Part shown: positions 11,309 through 24,000 of the stretch, in pieces
Layout of the letters: each line of letters begins with the position of its first letter
How positions within the stretch are numbered: the stretch's first letter is position 1
Assembly: GCA_008711295.1 (NCBI GenBank)
Contig: VUYV01000088.1
Coordinates: 3,621,217-3,685,216, forward strand
Direction of reading: 5' to 3'
Origin: Anarhynchus alexandrinus
Taxonomy: Eukaryota > Chordata > Aves > Charadriiformes > Charadriidae
Length of the DNA stretch: 64,000 nucleotides
The notes under the pieces: generated by a model
The model's database searches: none
The model's input: only the letters and a program-made list of their open reading frames with translations
Told to the model about the DNA's origin: nothing
Translations under genes and position numbers: made by a program

Positions 11309-14300
11309 TAAAAGATTTGTACTTGCATGCATATCATTATCAGAAATCTTTGTGCAGCCATCTAGAAAATTCAGGTGAGGGTCGTGAATGCTTCCACTGA
11401 GCAGCAAAATCTATTCTGTGTTGGGATAAGGAGGCAACAACGACATATTTAGGATGAATGTTTAAAACAGTAGTTGCATCAAATAATTTTCAGGTAGTCC
11501 CTGGGGTGAAAAATGTTGTCACAAGCCAGTCACTGAGTAACAAATAAAATATGAAAATCAGTCGGCATAATCTATGAAGAAGAAAAGGACCCAGTTCATT
11601 AAGTGCTTTACTGGCAATGGCTTGTTCACCCCTTGTCCTTCCATAAGCTGTTTACTCAGTAAACATGCAGTCCTGCTCTCCTGCAAAGAGATGGAAGTTT
11701 TAAACATGGGGTATGTAATGAAGTGAGGTGGTCACCAGAGGAAGTAGTTTTGCTCTCTCCACTCCTCTCTCCAGTCCAAACCCCATCTCTGTTGCACTCC
11801 TTTCTTATTTCATCAACTGCAGGCACTCATCATGTCAGGGCTGAGTGCATCCCCTCTTCTCTGGGGGTTTGGCTGCTGAGGCTCAGGGCCACAAGAGCGG
11901 AGTCGGTGGTCGTGGGGTGATTTCCTCCAGAGAAATCTGGAGGGGGACACCAATGGTGGCTGACCCTTGGCTGGGGGTCTCTTGTCCCGTTGCCATGTTA
12001 TGGAGATTGGCTCCTGGTGGAGAGGACAACAGGGAATGGATTTGCTCTTTTTGGTAGCAGCTGAAAACTAATCACAGCGTACAGCATTTACAAAAGCAGA
12101 AACGCAAAAGTCATTCCACTCAAATCATCTACCTGTAGTAGTGCCTGTAGGCACATCAATTTTAAATCCTCCTGTGTCAGATGCTAGCCCAGCACAGTCT
12201 CTGCTTCAGTCTACCTTAACCATTTCTGAAATTGGTTAGCTATAAAATAATTGCATTTCATGGTACAGAGCAAAGTTGTGATTAAGCTACCTTTGGGATT
12301 GTAGCATCTTAGAAGGCTCACCAGTCATTCTGCAGCATGAGATAATGGTCTCGTTTTGAATTCCCACATAAAGTCTCCCCTGAAAAATTGTCTTTGCACA
12401 TGTACGTGAATGGAGTTGGAGGGAGATAATATGTTGTGGCTCTGTGACTGGTGTGACAGGTACCTAGTCAGCTGTGACAAGGTAGCTGAAGGAACAGTTA
12501 TCACAACAGATAATGTTAATATTCACTTTGGGGGGAAGAAAAAAAGGAAAAAATGAAAAATTATCTCCAAATGGAGAATTTGTGCAGTAACAAACGAGGG
12601 ATAAACAACTGAATTTAAATGCAAATACCAGTGAACTTATTTGGGACTTGAGTAGCTATCTCCATATGCTAAGAAATATAAAAGCCACTTGAAAGATAAG
12701 ATATAAAAAAAGCCAAAACAAACAAACAAACCCAAAACCCCACAAGTTTGATCCTTTTTGGGAAAAAAGGACATAATTAGTTACTTCCTCATGACTCACA
12801 CAGCCTGTACTTTCACTCTGGATCCAGGATCTCCAGCTATTTCACCACTGGCAGACAGGTCTGTGATACCCTCCGAGCAGCCTGAGACCCACGCCAGTCG
12901 CAGGTTAGCGTTGCAGCCCAACATTCACCTCATGAGTGATGCAACATCCAGTCTGTGATCTGATGGAATATTGTCCTTTCCTCAGTCCTTGTGAAAGAGT
13001 CTTCCTAGGAGGTCTGGAGATGCCTCCTGTCACTGTGATGAAATTGGAGCCTTTGTGTGTAAGACTGATCCAAGTGTTATTCTAATGCTTTTAATCGGGA
13101 GATACCACACTGGCTTTTGTAAGCAAGGCTGGCAACATGGTGCCTATAGTTCACTAAAATGAGCTGGAAACAAAACCTAATCACAGGAATCCACACATCT
13201 TATTGAGGTACATGAGACATAGAGGCCTAACAGTTAAACAAGTAGATTTTACCTGTTCCAGTAATTTGAACAGTGCTAGGGCACGGGCACAGGATCCACA
13301 GCTCAACTGTAGCATGAAATTGTCAGAGCAGCCCCTGCCAGTGTTTTGGCTGAACAAACCAGAATTATTTCAGAGAATTCCTGAGACTTGGAACAGGCCA
13401 GGGTCGATTTCAGAAAGCCCATCTGGGTATTGTTTTGGATGCTAAGAAGGTTTAGCTGCATGGATGGGGCCAGAACATATCAGTTGGCCTTAAGGCCAGA
13501 GAATGTGCCCCAACATTGTTTAGTTTACCAGTACAGCAGTGGCCCAGTTGTCCAGATCACCAAGTAATGTTTCATCTTTTACATTATTTCTTCTAGCCCT
13601 TGGAGTAACCCTTATGTGAGTCACACATGGCAGCTGTGACACACAGCCCACGAAGGATCATAGGATTGCAGATGGGACCACCATAAAGTTATGCTGGAGT
13701 CGTCTCCTTAGGCCACTGAGTCTTGTAGGCCATCGAGTGTTGCTTCAATGGACATCCTAGGGTGTCAACTTTCAGATGAACTGGATCACCCTCTAAGCTG
13801 CACTGACTATATTATACCAGTTTATACTGACTAGATACCTATTGACTGATGGGAGCTGAGTTGCACAGTTCACATATGGACTTTTCCATGTGGACACACA
13901 GAATCACATGCCTTCATCTGAAGATGACTCCCATCCTCTGTGGCTGAAAATATACTGCATCTGGAGCGTGTAGTTGCTCTGCACCTTGGCAGCATTCAGA
14001 ATGCTTTATAGGACTATCAAACCCTCTCCTAGTGTGCAGTTTGCTACTAGCGTGCAACCCTCACTTCTGGATGAAATTGGATCAGGACATGTAGCTTCTG
14101 ATCTCATGATGTTTCCTTTGTGAAAAGTTTTCATCATCTCTCGTCATGGGTGTTAGTTGCTACTGATGGTGGGCACAGGATTGGTCTTAATACATTCTGG
14201 GAACCTAAGCCCCTTAAGTGGTTTTGGAAACAATTTTCTAGTTCTATTCTACCAACCTCACTTGCATAAGGCAGTATTTTGGGCCAAACTACCCCACTTT

Positions 14301-14970
14301 TCATTGCAAAATCCCAACCTAAATATGTATGGAGTCTTTTCATAAAAATGCCAGCAAATTGGATTAATATATAAGCACATTTATCTTAATGACCATCAGT
14401 ATTCATTGAACTCAGTGTTAAGTATCACCTGAGGAAAAACCAAGGTCATTATTTATTTAGTGGCGCAATCAGTCTTCATATTCTTGGACAGGAGTGAGTC
14501 AATGTATCCTATGTCATCTCAGACATTCACTGTTAAAATTACTCAGCTAATCCCAACCAATGACACAGGTTGCTAGTAAAATTTTCATTTTTGAATTAAT
14601 AGTTGAAAGGAGCAATTACATTAGTAGCCTCAGGGGTAGCAAGGATGGAAAAATCGAGAGGAGAAAGAACTCTTATTCACTGAACTAAAGTCAGGACATG
14701 CTTATTTGCCTATGTGCTTCCCTGATTAACAGATTTCAAAATACTGGTTTTGCTGACCTCCAGGAATGGAAACTCACTGGGTCAAAAAACAGGCTTAATT
14801 TAAAATACAATTTAAGTATATATACATTTTATCTCTGTGTGTATGAATTTACATACTGAATATTGTAATTGTGCTGTACAGGAATTAATTTGAAGTTGCA
14901 GAGAAAAAGTTGAGGGAACTGGACTGAAATGGGAGAGGCTTGAGGTCTACTTGCGATCTGATGACGTTTG
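11309..14970. other. Unique non-coding DNA
   Basis: No gene is recognised. Small items seen: an AAAC-type A-rich tract at 12715-12741 and a perfect 14-base palindrome TGGCCTTAAGGCCA at 13485-13498. The moderately GC-rich part at about 11720-12060 has open frames of 65-70 codons without recognisable motifs. Confidence 0.5.
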
Positions 14971-15045
14971 TAGAATCATAAAATATCTCAAATTGGAAGG
15001 CACCCATGAAGATCATCAAGTCCAGCTCCCTGCTCCTCGCAGGAC
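14971..15045 (-). mobile_element. Short CR1 3' end of an older subfamily, antisense
   Basis: The plus strand reads TAGAATCATAAAATATCTCA, then TTGGAAGGCACCCATGAAGATCATCAAGTCCAGCTCCC. This is the inverted 3' end of the CR1 group that carries 'ATATCTTGAGTTGGAAGGGACCCA' instead of the 'GGTTTAGGTTGGAAGGGACC' of its neighbours. Only about 75 bases remain. Confidence 0.8.
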
Positions 15046-17310
15046 AATCGGTGTACCTTTTCATGAATGCCTTCATTTCCCTGTTTCTCTTTTTTCTACC
15101 TTTGCCCATCATATCTAGCTGGGAGTTTAATTTGCAATTCATCTCACCTGTCTTGCTGCCTATAATGTTGACATTTATATTTGAGCTAACCCCTCAGGCT
15201 TCCTTTCTAATCAATGAAGAAAGATGGGTTCTTTTAGTCTGCATTTCATTTGAGCTATTTTAGACATCAGTTAAAGCTGATGAGATAAATTCTCTTCTAA
15301 ATATGCTTATTTCTCTCTGTTGACTATGAAGGAATCCTGGGGTGATTGTTGTGGGTGGAAGTGTCTATGTTTAATAGAAAAAAATTAATGCCTTTGGAGC
15401 CATGGATCTCATCTCTCTGGACTTGTGGCTGAACCATCACAGCAGACACTGCACAGCACGTAGCAAAAGAAGGACTGTCCCTGGCAAAGGACAAAACAGG
15501 AGTAGTATGAGGGACAGCTTAATTTCATTTACAGCATGTGCAAGGGACAGGAAAGGGACAGACATATTAATTTTTTGGAGGACTGCTTTAAACAAACGGT
15601 GGTGTGGAAAGGAATGACATGAGAAGAACTGATTTCAGAAACGTTGAATTAGACCATACAACTGCACCGAGCAAAGAGATCTGAGTAACAAACCAAGGTC
15701 TAGTCACAGGAAGCATTCTTACTGCCATTGCTGAAGTCTTCCTAATTCAGGATCTGTTGTAAATCATCCCTGTTTGGTCTTGTGTGAGATGATTCATGTT
15801 CAAACACATTTGGTTGAGGTGACACCCCCCATGCAGCTTCTGTTGTGGAACTGTGTTTGTGTTGGTTGTGTTGTGTTGACCCAAAGTCAGTCATAGATCT
15901 ACAAAGTTAATGGAGTGAGGCAATATTTGATAGTGCTGTGTCACCAGTCTGAGAAGTACAATTCAGGATAATTGAGTATAATTGCCTCAGTAAGGCATTG
16001 GACACGATGCACATCAGTCCTTGCGTAGCAGCTAAGGGAGACAGCTTTAAGCAGCACCGTCCGAACTTTGCTGGAAACCATGTTGACTTGACTGGTTTTG
16101 AGCACAGGTTCTCCTGTGTTTTACCATCAGCCTCAGTCACAGTAGTTTCATTTCTGTGGCAGTGCTTTTAAAGATGCTCTGCATGAGGAAAAAAGCTAAG
16201 TGTGAGTGGCATAAATTTAGATCAGATATATTTTTTGTGTATCAAGGCAGCGGTGACTTCCTAAAAGGCTGTGCACTGCAGCAGATGAAATGAAACGAAA
16301 GAACTAGACCACGAGATGCTGTAGGCTATATAGTTCAGCCTGGGTTTCTGCTCTCCTTCCCCATGTCCCTTGCTTCCTCTCAAGTACAATTTAGAGGGTA
16401 GATTGATAGCACAGCTAGCTGGAGGATTTGATTCTAGACACATAAAAGGATTTAAGTGGCTGTATGTGGTGCTAAAGTCTATGTCCCCAGGCTGCACATT
16501 CCACCTGGGCTCCACCGATTGGGGAGTCAGTAAAAATAGCTTAAAAGCTGGGGAAGGGGCATGTGCTCTGTCTTCCTGATGTTATTCCTTCTCTTGTCCT
16601 AGGAGAATTAAATGAAGCTACATGTGTTAAGATAGTTTTTGCAATGTAAAAACAAGCATATTAAAGATTAAAGCACTCCAAACAGTGGGACACAGAAAAG
16701 TGCTTCTGCACCCCTAGATCTGGGTGAGAAACATGGTTGCATCTCATCTTCCCTATTAAGATAGCATCAAATGTACCGTCATTCCATTTAAGTCCAATTT
16801 TTTCATTTAAAAAAAAAAAGGAATCTGGACTCATAGATCAAATGGGCGACACAGCCTGTCCGGGTCCCATACCACTTCATACCTGCTCCACTCATACGCA
16901 CAGCCCAAATTAGACGCAACCATAAAGAGTGAGGATGGAAGTGTAAGATCAGGGTGGTTAAGTCACTCAAGATGGGATACAGGTTTGTATTTCACTCCCC
17001 AGTGATTTCAAGTATGTTGCACAAATATTTTTATTTATGAGGTTTTATTTTCTCCGCATAGAATGAGCCACCTGACACCACAGGTGTCCTGTGACTCAGA
17101 CTGGCAAAAGAGAATTCGTTCATAAACTCACGATTTTTATGCACTCATTTCCCTGCTCTGATTTTTAATACAGCATGGTTCTGATTGCCTTGTCTGGTAA
17201 CCAGAAAGGCCTTTGAAAACAGGGGAGAAAGGCTAAAGACTGAGTCCTTTCAGGTATGAGAGCGGTTCCTTTCTATTCATGAGGGCAACTGTACTTATGT
17301 GGTGTTTGTT
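15046..17310. other. Unique non-coding DNA
   Basis: No gene or repeat recognised. Open frames of up to 85 codons occur on both strands and overlap, as expected by chance. Confidence 0.5.
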
Positions 17311-17633
17311 ATCATAGAATCATAGAATGGTTTAGGTTGGAAAGGACCTTGAAGATCATCGAGTTCCAACCCCCCTGCCATAGGCAGGGACACCTCCCAC
17401 TAGACCAGGCTGCCCAAGGCCACGTCCAGCCTGGCCTTGAACACCTCCAGGGATGGGGCCTCAACAACCTCTCTGGGCAACCTGTTCCAGTGCCTCACCA
17501 CCCTCAAAGTGAAAAACTTCTTCCTAATGTTCAATCTAAACTTGCCCTCTTCCAGTTTGAAGCCATTCCCCCTCATCCTATCACTACATGCCCCAGTAAA
17601 AAGTCCTTCTGCAGCTCTCCTGTAGGCCCCCAA
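17311..17633 (-). mobile_element. CR1 3' fragment, antisense
   Basis: Begins with inverted octamers ATCATAGAATCATAGAATGG and runs through the standard 3' region and the ORF2 C-terminus. The minus frame contains [20 protein letters not shown] and [14 protein letters not shown]. This is one of the least diverged copies in the window. It stops at about 17630, inside the block read in plus as CTCTCCTGTAGGCCCCC. Directly after the break the sequence folds back on itself (see the hairpin entry). Confidence 0.95.
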
Positions 17634-17644
17634 GGCCTACAGGA
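17618..17644. repeat. 11-base perfect inverted repeat at CR1 5' junction
   Basis: TCCTGTAGGCC (17618-17628) and GGCCTACAGGA (17634-17644) are exact reverse complements separated by five bases. The left arm belongs to CR1; the right arm lies outside it, so the hairpin straddles the 5' truncation point. Confidence 0.85.
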
Positions 17645-20359
17645 AAAGGGAGATGTTTCTGTTGTATTGGGGAAGGAAGGGGAGGAGTCCTTTTTAAAAA
17701 GTATGGGATAAAACCCATCCCATTCTAAATAATGGAGAGGCATGCAATTCTGTACAACATAAGGTCTAGGAAACTCCAGGGGTCTATTATTAATTTTACC
17801 ATTATCTGGCAATAAACAACAACTCTCTCACTGCTCTAGTTTTCTCATTTTAAAATGAGTATTATGAAACTTTCTGCATGGAGACTGCTTAATTAATTGA
17901 CATTTGTAAGGCAATTTCAGATCCTTGGAGGAAGGGGGCTGGAGGAGAGCTAAGCCTTATGGCAACAAATAGGTTGCAAAACTCAAGCTGGTTTCCAAAT
18001 AACTCTATGCCGATGGGGGGAAAAAAAAAGACTATACTGAAGAAGTGTGATCCTTGTCATATGTTTATCTCCCTTCTGCCCCTGCCCTTTAATGCTACCA
18101 ATAGTAAAATAGACAAAAGATGCAAATAAAGGTGGAGACGTGAGGAGTCTTGGGCGAGGGAGAGAAATAACAAGTTATTCTCACAAGGTCAAGGGGCTGG
18201 GTTCGGAAGATGAAGGAAAAATCAATTAATGAAGGCAGCAAAGGAAATAAGCAGGTTGTGAACCGAATTTAACATAGCCTTGTGGTGTGCCTATGCTCTT
18301 TACTTTACCAAGCAACCAATATATCTATATAGTTACCAACCTACATACAGATGTCTAAGCATGGGAACAGGACAGGGGGAAGGAAGCTAAAACTGACTCA
18401 CTATTTCTCCAGGATCGTGGGCCTTTCTATTTTATCACAAGGGGGAAGCTTCTGAAAAGAGAAAGGTAAAAGCAAGTTGAACTGTTCCTCTCACTTTGTG
18501 AATCATGGGTTCACTCTTCCCACATAACAGAGATGTTCCAGATCTTCTTGGTAACAGCAAGCAGAAGAGGCTGGTGTGATGGTGAAGGTGGGGAGCGCAC
18601 CATCTCAGTAGCTTCTTGTTTGCTTGGCTTTATCAGACAGACTCTCTTCTGTCTTTGGCTAAGCTGCAACAGCAGTTTCTTCTTTACTAAATGAGCTGTG
18701 ACACCAGGTGCAGCTAGTCAGCATGACGAGAAATTTCCTAAATGGCTGATAAATGGATTAGCTGATGGATAATCAAGGAAGCAGCAAAACTGTGCCAGAA
18801 AACAGGTGAGAAAGAGCTTTTTCTGTAGTCCTGCATGAAGTGGGATCAAATTCTGAGAATTCTCTCCATTCACAAGCTGCCATAGGCATCCTAGAGCAGT
18901 AAAGAGCAGCACTCTGCTGCCCACTGGGCAGTACCTGGAAAGTTATGTCCGCCTCCTTTCTTCTGAGAAGTTTAGGAAGTCTGCACTGCCAATGGTCCAG
19001 ATTTTTCCCTGGAGCTGCCAGATCTGGTATAGCACTGGCAGCACTGTGACATGCAGGAGTTCAGAAAATTGAGTGAAGGCACCCTTCCTATCCTCAAAAT
19101 CTGCTCATCTGTTATAGGGAAGCCAGCTCTGATGGACTGTTCTCCTTAAAAAGCCTTCTCTAACCCTGTTGTGGGGAAAAATAGGCAGAACTGGACTATT
19201 AGAAAAGTTGAAATCGACTGGGAAGTGTGAACCATGGTTTCCTCTTGCTGCAGGAACAACTGTTGTTGCTCAGTGCCGCAGAGTAATCCTTTTCCTCCCA
19301 CTCTCCGGGAAGGCAGGATAAGGAACAGTGAACACGCTTTGCCTCTCTGCCAGGGATGAAGAAACCAAAGGGAGTAACAATAAATCTGTATCCCTTCAGC
19401 ACTGCAGCTTTTTGTCTCCGTTCATCAAGTATGTTGTCTGTGGTATCAGATAAGATGCTGCTTATCTGCTTTCTGAGGTTAAACACAGTCTCAGGGGATG
19501 CAGGACACATATTCTTTGCCCCTCTAAGCTTCATCAGCCCCGCTGTTTTAAGGGTTAATAATTACAGCAGCCCTTTCTTGGCTCCGTGGCAGTGCAGACT
19601 ATTGTGATACCTTGCTCGTAGTTCCCTGAGCTCTCTTCTCCTCCAGCTGTGAAATCCAGGTCTCTTTCTCACACAGGCTTTTCACTTTGGTCTACCTTTA
19701 CCCCAGTCTCTCAGGCTCTCTTTGTACTCCCGTCTTCCAGCTTCTCTCTCCATTGCCATCTCCCTGCTCAGGTTTTGTTCTCCCCACAAAACCCCAGCCA
19801 TTTCTCCTGACAGAACATCACGGCACTGACTTGTTCATGCTATTATTGCTCCTGTTCTCATCTTTCTATTTCTTTCTGTATTATTTGGATCAGAAGTTCC
19901 TTGCAGCAAGGACTATCTGTTCATCGGTGCTTACCCTGGCAGGGCTGCACCCTCTTTCATTGCTTCGCATTTTTGTGATAAATGTCATTCATTCTTCAGT
20001 GAGATGTTTGGGTATTGAAGCCTGCAGTAACAAGAACTATGTTCTTGTATACATGGATATTTCAGGACCATATTCCAGAGTTGGGATCAAATTTCTTTTT
20101 CTTTTTTTTTTTTTTTTCAAATTGCCTTCATCTGGTTTAAATGCAGCACACTCACATGACTCTCTTAATCCCAAAAGTATTTGCAGCGTATATGCAAAGG
20201 CCTGTCTGTTATGCCAGTATATCTCTGAAACTCCTACTAATATCAACTGCGTTAAAATTTAACAGAACTGGATCAAGGACTGTATGTGCAAAAATAATTT
20301 ACCACAACTTTGCAGTTGGATATCTACAGTTCTCTGGATACCTCATCCTAATACTTGTT
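17645..20359. other. Unique non-coding DNA with a poly-T tract
   Basis: No recognised gene. A 16-base T run sits in a T-rich tract at 20092-20117. Minus-strand 19199-19534 holds an open frame of 111 codons with a fairly protein-like composition, but it has no family match that I recognise. The plus open frame at 19687-20262 lacks an ATG at its start and includes the poly-T run. Confidence 0.5.
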
Positions 20360-21085
20360 AACAGTCAAAAAAGCAAATAAAATGTTAGGACGCGTTAGAA
20401 AAGGAATGAAGAAAGAATCAGAACACATCATTATGCCACTGTATAAATCTATGACTTCCCCACATCCTGAATACCAATGAGCACATCTTGAAAAAGAGCT
20501 TTTTAGACCTCGGAACAGTAGAAAGATGGGGTGTGAGGATGCCTAGAAACATCAAAAAATTTTATGCAAGGAGAATGAAAAAGAGTGAAGATGCATCAGC
20601 TTGAAGAAGAAAATAAAATGTGATAGAGGGGACTGTAATCATGAGTGCTGTGGAGATACTGAATTGAAAAGAATATTCATTATTTTTTATTTCAGAATAA
20701 TGAAAGAAAACCTAATAAAGTAACAGTGAGCGCTTTTTCACCTAATGCTTTATAAAACCATGGGTCTTATTGTTGGAGAATAATTGGGATGCCAAAAAAT
20801 AGGTTTACACATGTTAAAAATGATTGGCTCTGTTTATAGGGGAAAAATCCAGCAAGGAGAGAAAGCCACTGAAAACTGTTAAATGTGGTAATAGGAGTGC
20901 TCTTTCCAACTCAGAAAGTCCCTAAAATATCAGGCAGCTGGAAGCTGGGAAAGCAGGATCAAGTACTCTGCCTCTATTATTTTACATGTTCACTAACTAT
21001 CTGCTACTGAGCATTAGGAGAAACACAGGATTGTTCTAGATGTGCTTTGGTTTTACCAAATGTTGCTATGCTTATGTTCCTATGG
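20360..21085 (+). mobile_element. Old amniote-type CR1, about 0.7 kb of 3' end, sense
   Basis: Sense CR1 of the old type also common in turtles and crocodilians, not the young avian type. From the ATG at 20382, 31 codons read in frame as a CR1 ORF2 segment: MLGRVRKGMKKESEHIIMPL, then YKSMTSPHPEY, ending 20474. Further on the sequence is full of indels. The 3' end is recognisable at 20944-21085: AGCTGGGAAAGCAGGATCA, then ATGTTCACTAACTATCTGCT, then CTAGATGTGCTTTGGTTTTA, and finally CTTATGTTCCTATG, the family's different terminal repeat. Divergence is high, so the insertion is old. Confidence 0.85.
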
Positions 21086-24000
21086 CCTTATTTTTCCAAC
21101 TATGAAGAGAAAGTTGTATTCAAAGGAGCCAAAAAAGAGATTGACAGTTTCCCAACTAAAATAGAGGCAGCTGAAAAATAAATCTCAAGTCTTCCACTTT
21201 AATATTTAAAATTTATAGCTACAGCCAAGTAAATGCCTTTGTGGGGGTCTGTGGTTTAAGGTGTATAGTATTTCAGTATTAATAAGTCATTTTTCATGCT
21301 AGAAGGAAAGAAGCCCAGAATACTTACAGAATTTTGAATACCTAATAGATACGCCTCTTGCGTCTGCATCTTTCTATACATCCATCCATGGATAGATTTA
21401 GCCTCTGCCTTTCTCCTCCTCCCCCCAGCCCATACCGTACAGACTGAAAGGATTCATTTGAGGTTCAGTCAGATGCTGCATTCAAACCCCTCTGTACCAA
21501 TAGGCAGAGAGAATCCCCTACAGCTGAGAGGAAGGAAAAGACTAAGCTACTTCATGGATGAATGCAACGACAGAAGACTGGATTCTGGTGGAACATGTTT
21601 TGTTCCAAGATTAAAGCTCTTCCAGAGCAGCTGTTCTGTCCTGACACAACCCTCAGCACTGTCGATGTCTGAGTGATTTTCACCAAAGCACTGAGACCAA
21701 CATCTGCCTCATGAAGTTTGTTTGCTCATTCATCCTCCACCAGGGAGAAACCTGTGTACCCAATGTCATGTTTTGTTAGGAAGGAATTGGATTGGGGTTT
21801 TCTATAGGTGCAGAGGTCTTGTTTTAGGTAACATCACATGGCATCTCAGTTGAAGTCAGGCATTTATGATGGTATGCGTATTCAGAGGAGCGATGAAAAA
21901 TCCACACCATCTACTCAGCAGGGCTGTCAGACTCAAGCACCTCCACCAAATGAATAAAGATCTTCTTTTGGACCCTTTCAAAGCCTTCCTTCATCCCTCC
22001 CTAATTAATTCTCTACAGAAATTGAGCACATACTTTAGGAGAACTAGTTGACAAAGCAATGCGGATGTATATGCAAAACATCTGAATGAGTCAGGTGAAC
22101 TAGATGCCACATTCTTTCCCCGACAGAGATGGGCTGAAGGTGTTCAGTTTAGGTCCTGTATCTAGCTTCAGGCTTCAGGCTTTGTGCTGCTGCTTGTTTC
22201 CAGACATTTCACATCTTTCAGATGAGATATGCAGGTGATAACGGGAAAATCCCTTGCCTCTGACTGTAATCAGGAACTAGAAAAGCTTGGAGCCAAGGGG
22301 AAGGGAGATGAGTGGGAGATCTGACATAGATGTAGTAAAGGGAGTGGGTGGTGTTTGATTTTCTTTTCTTAGAGTATTTTTTTTTAAGATAAGACAGCAG
22401 CTAAACTTCTAAAATTAAATTCTGAGGGGGACTCTGAATTTCAGGATCTTCATTAGTGCATTGCTTTGGATCTAAAACAGACTGCAGATGTGGGTGTTTC
22501 TTTCTTATTTTAGGTTAGCAAATTCCTCAGGGCCTTCCCTGTTCTGCTTTAAAAAAAAAAAAAATCTGATCATTTCTTAGCTGTACAAAACACCAGAATT
22601 TACCAACTTCATAACCTTGTAGACCCCCAGGAAGTTTTGGCTATTATCTTCCTACAGATTTTGGTCTAGGGCCACCACATGTTAAAGGGCTTGTTTGTGA
22701 TGCTGCCATTTGGGACATATTCAACCTGCTCATAGCAGGTGTCAGTAGGAGACTTCTGACTTCTTCTATCCACTGACAGCAGAGTCAGAACTACAACACC
22801 CTAACAACTGTGATAAGGATAGGTTTATCTATAGCAGGTGGGCTGAGGTCTGAGAATGGACCTAACCAGGGTCATGTCAATATAAATAGGAGCCACTGTG
22901 ATTAGTTTTGGCCTCTGGGCTGGTACTTCGATGGTAATATGAGCATCAGCCCATAACTCTGCTCTTTCTGTATTTCTGAACAGCTCACTTCTTCCCAATG
23001 GAGAGAAGATGGGATGTTCCTAGAGGGGAATGCTGATTGTGTTGTCTGCTTTCCATGTAGCATCTGTCTCTGAATTACTTGAGTAGCCGGCTGCAGAATG
23101 TGTGAGACGAGATTATGTTTATGCACACGGGGTCGTGAAGAGGAAAAGGCCCTGGTCAGCCTGCTTGGTTTCACTGATGAAAATAAGTATTGAAGTCACT
23201 GCTCTGAGACAAACAATGTGGTACTACGGCAATGGCTGTACCTCTGTTCCCGTTCTTTGAGGAGCTGCCTCATCACTAAAAATGGTTGAAAAAGGATCAT
23301 TACTGCGGCATATGCAAGTCAGTGAATACATGATCAGATGCCTTCTGATTTCTCTCTTCAAAAGAGGATGCCTTTAATTATCAAGCCAGTAAACCACAAC
23401 GGGCTCAGAGAAGTCTGTTGCTGGAGCATGTTGCCGAAAAGCTGCACAGTTTTCGGATTGGTGGCAGGACCATTTATTGTGTTGACAGAGCTGCTGTTCA
23501 TGCTCATTAAGTCCATGTGCTGAGCACCTTCATGAATGGATAGGGGCAGCTATTGTTAATGTGCTGTGGTCTATTTACAAGAGTAAATCACTTGATTAGA
23601 TTACATCTTTTATTTCTGTGATCAAAAGCAATGGCCCATGGAACAGAATAATGGCCTTAACCCTTTCAGCTTGAAAATATACCCACATTTGAATAATAGG
23701 AGCGAAAAAGCCTCATTTTTTAAATTTTATGTTCAGTAACTTAAAAATGAAAAAAAAAAGCCTCACACACTTGCAGTTGAGCTGGGTGCCTCATGATCTC
23801 AGTCTAGCATTTTGGGGGGACAGGTGCACCACAGGATCTGCATCTGCTATTAGCCCTTGGGCTCTCTTGAGAAGAACAACCTGAGCATTTCGCAAGGTGC
23901 TCTGGTACCAGAGGGCTGCAGGAAGCATGTGCACATGAAGCTGTTTTGCTTCTGGTTCTGCAGTCCCACCCTCCTACCTGGTTTCAGTGTAGTTATTTCC

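Noticed and set aside
19199..19534. 111-codon minus-strand frame with protein-like composition
   Set aside because: No homology recognised and no supporting signals; kept only as a note in the region entry.
19687..20262. 191-codon plus-strand frame, one of the longest outside repeats
   Set aside because: Starts at TTG and includes a poly-T run encoding consecutive phenylalanines; T/C-rich bias explains its length.
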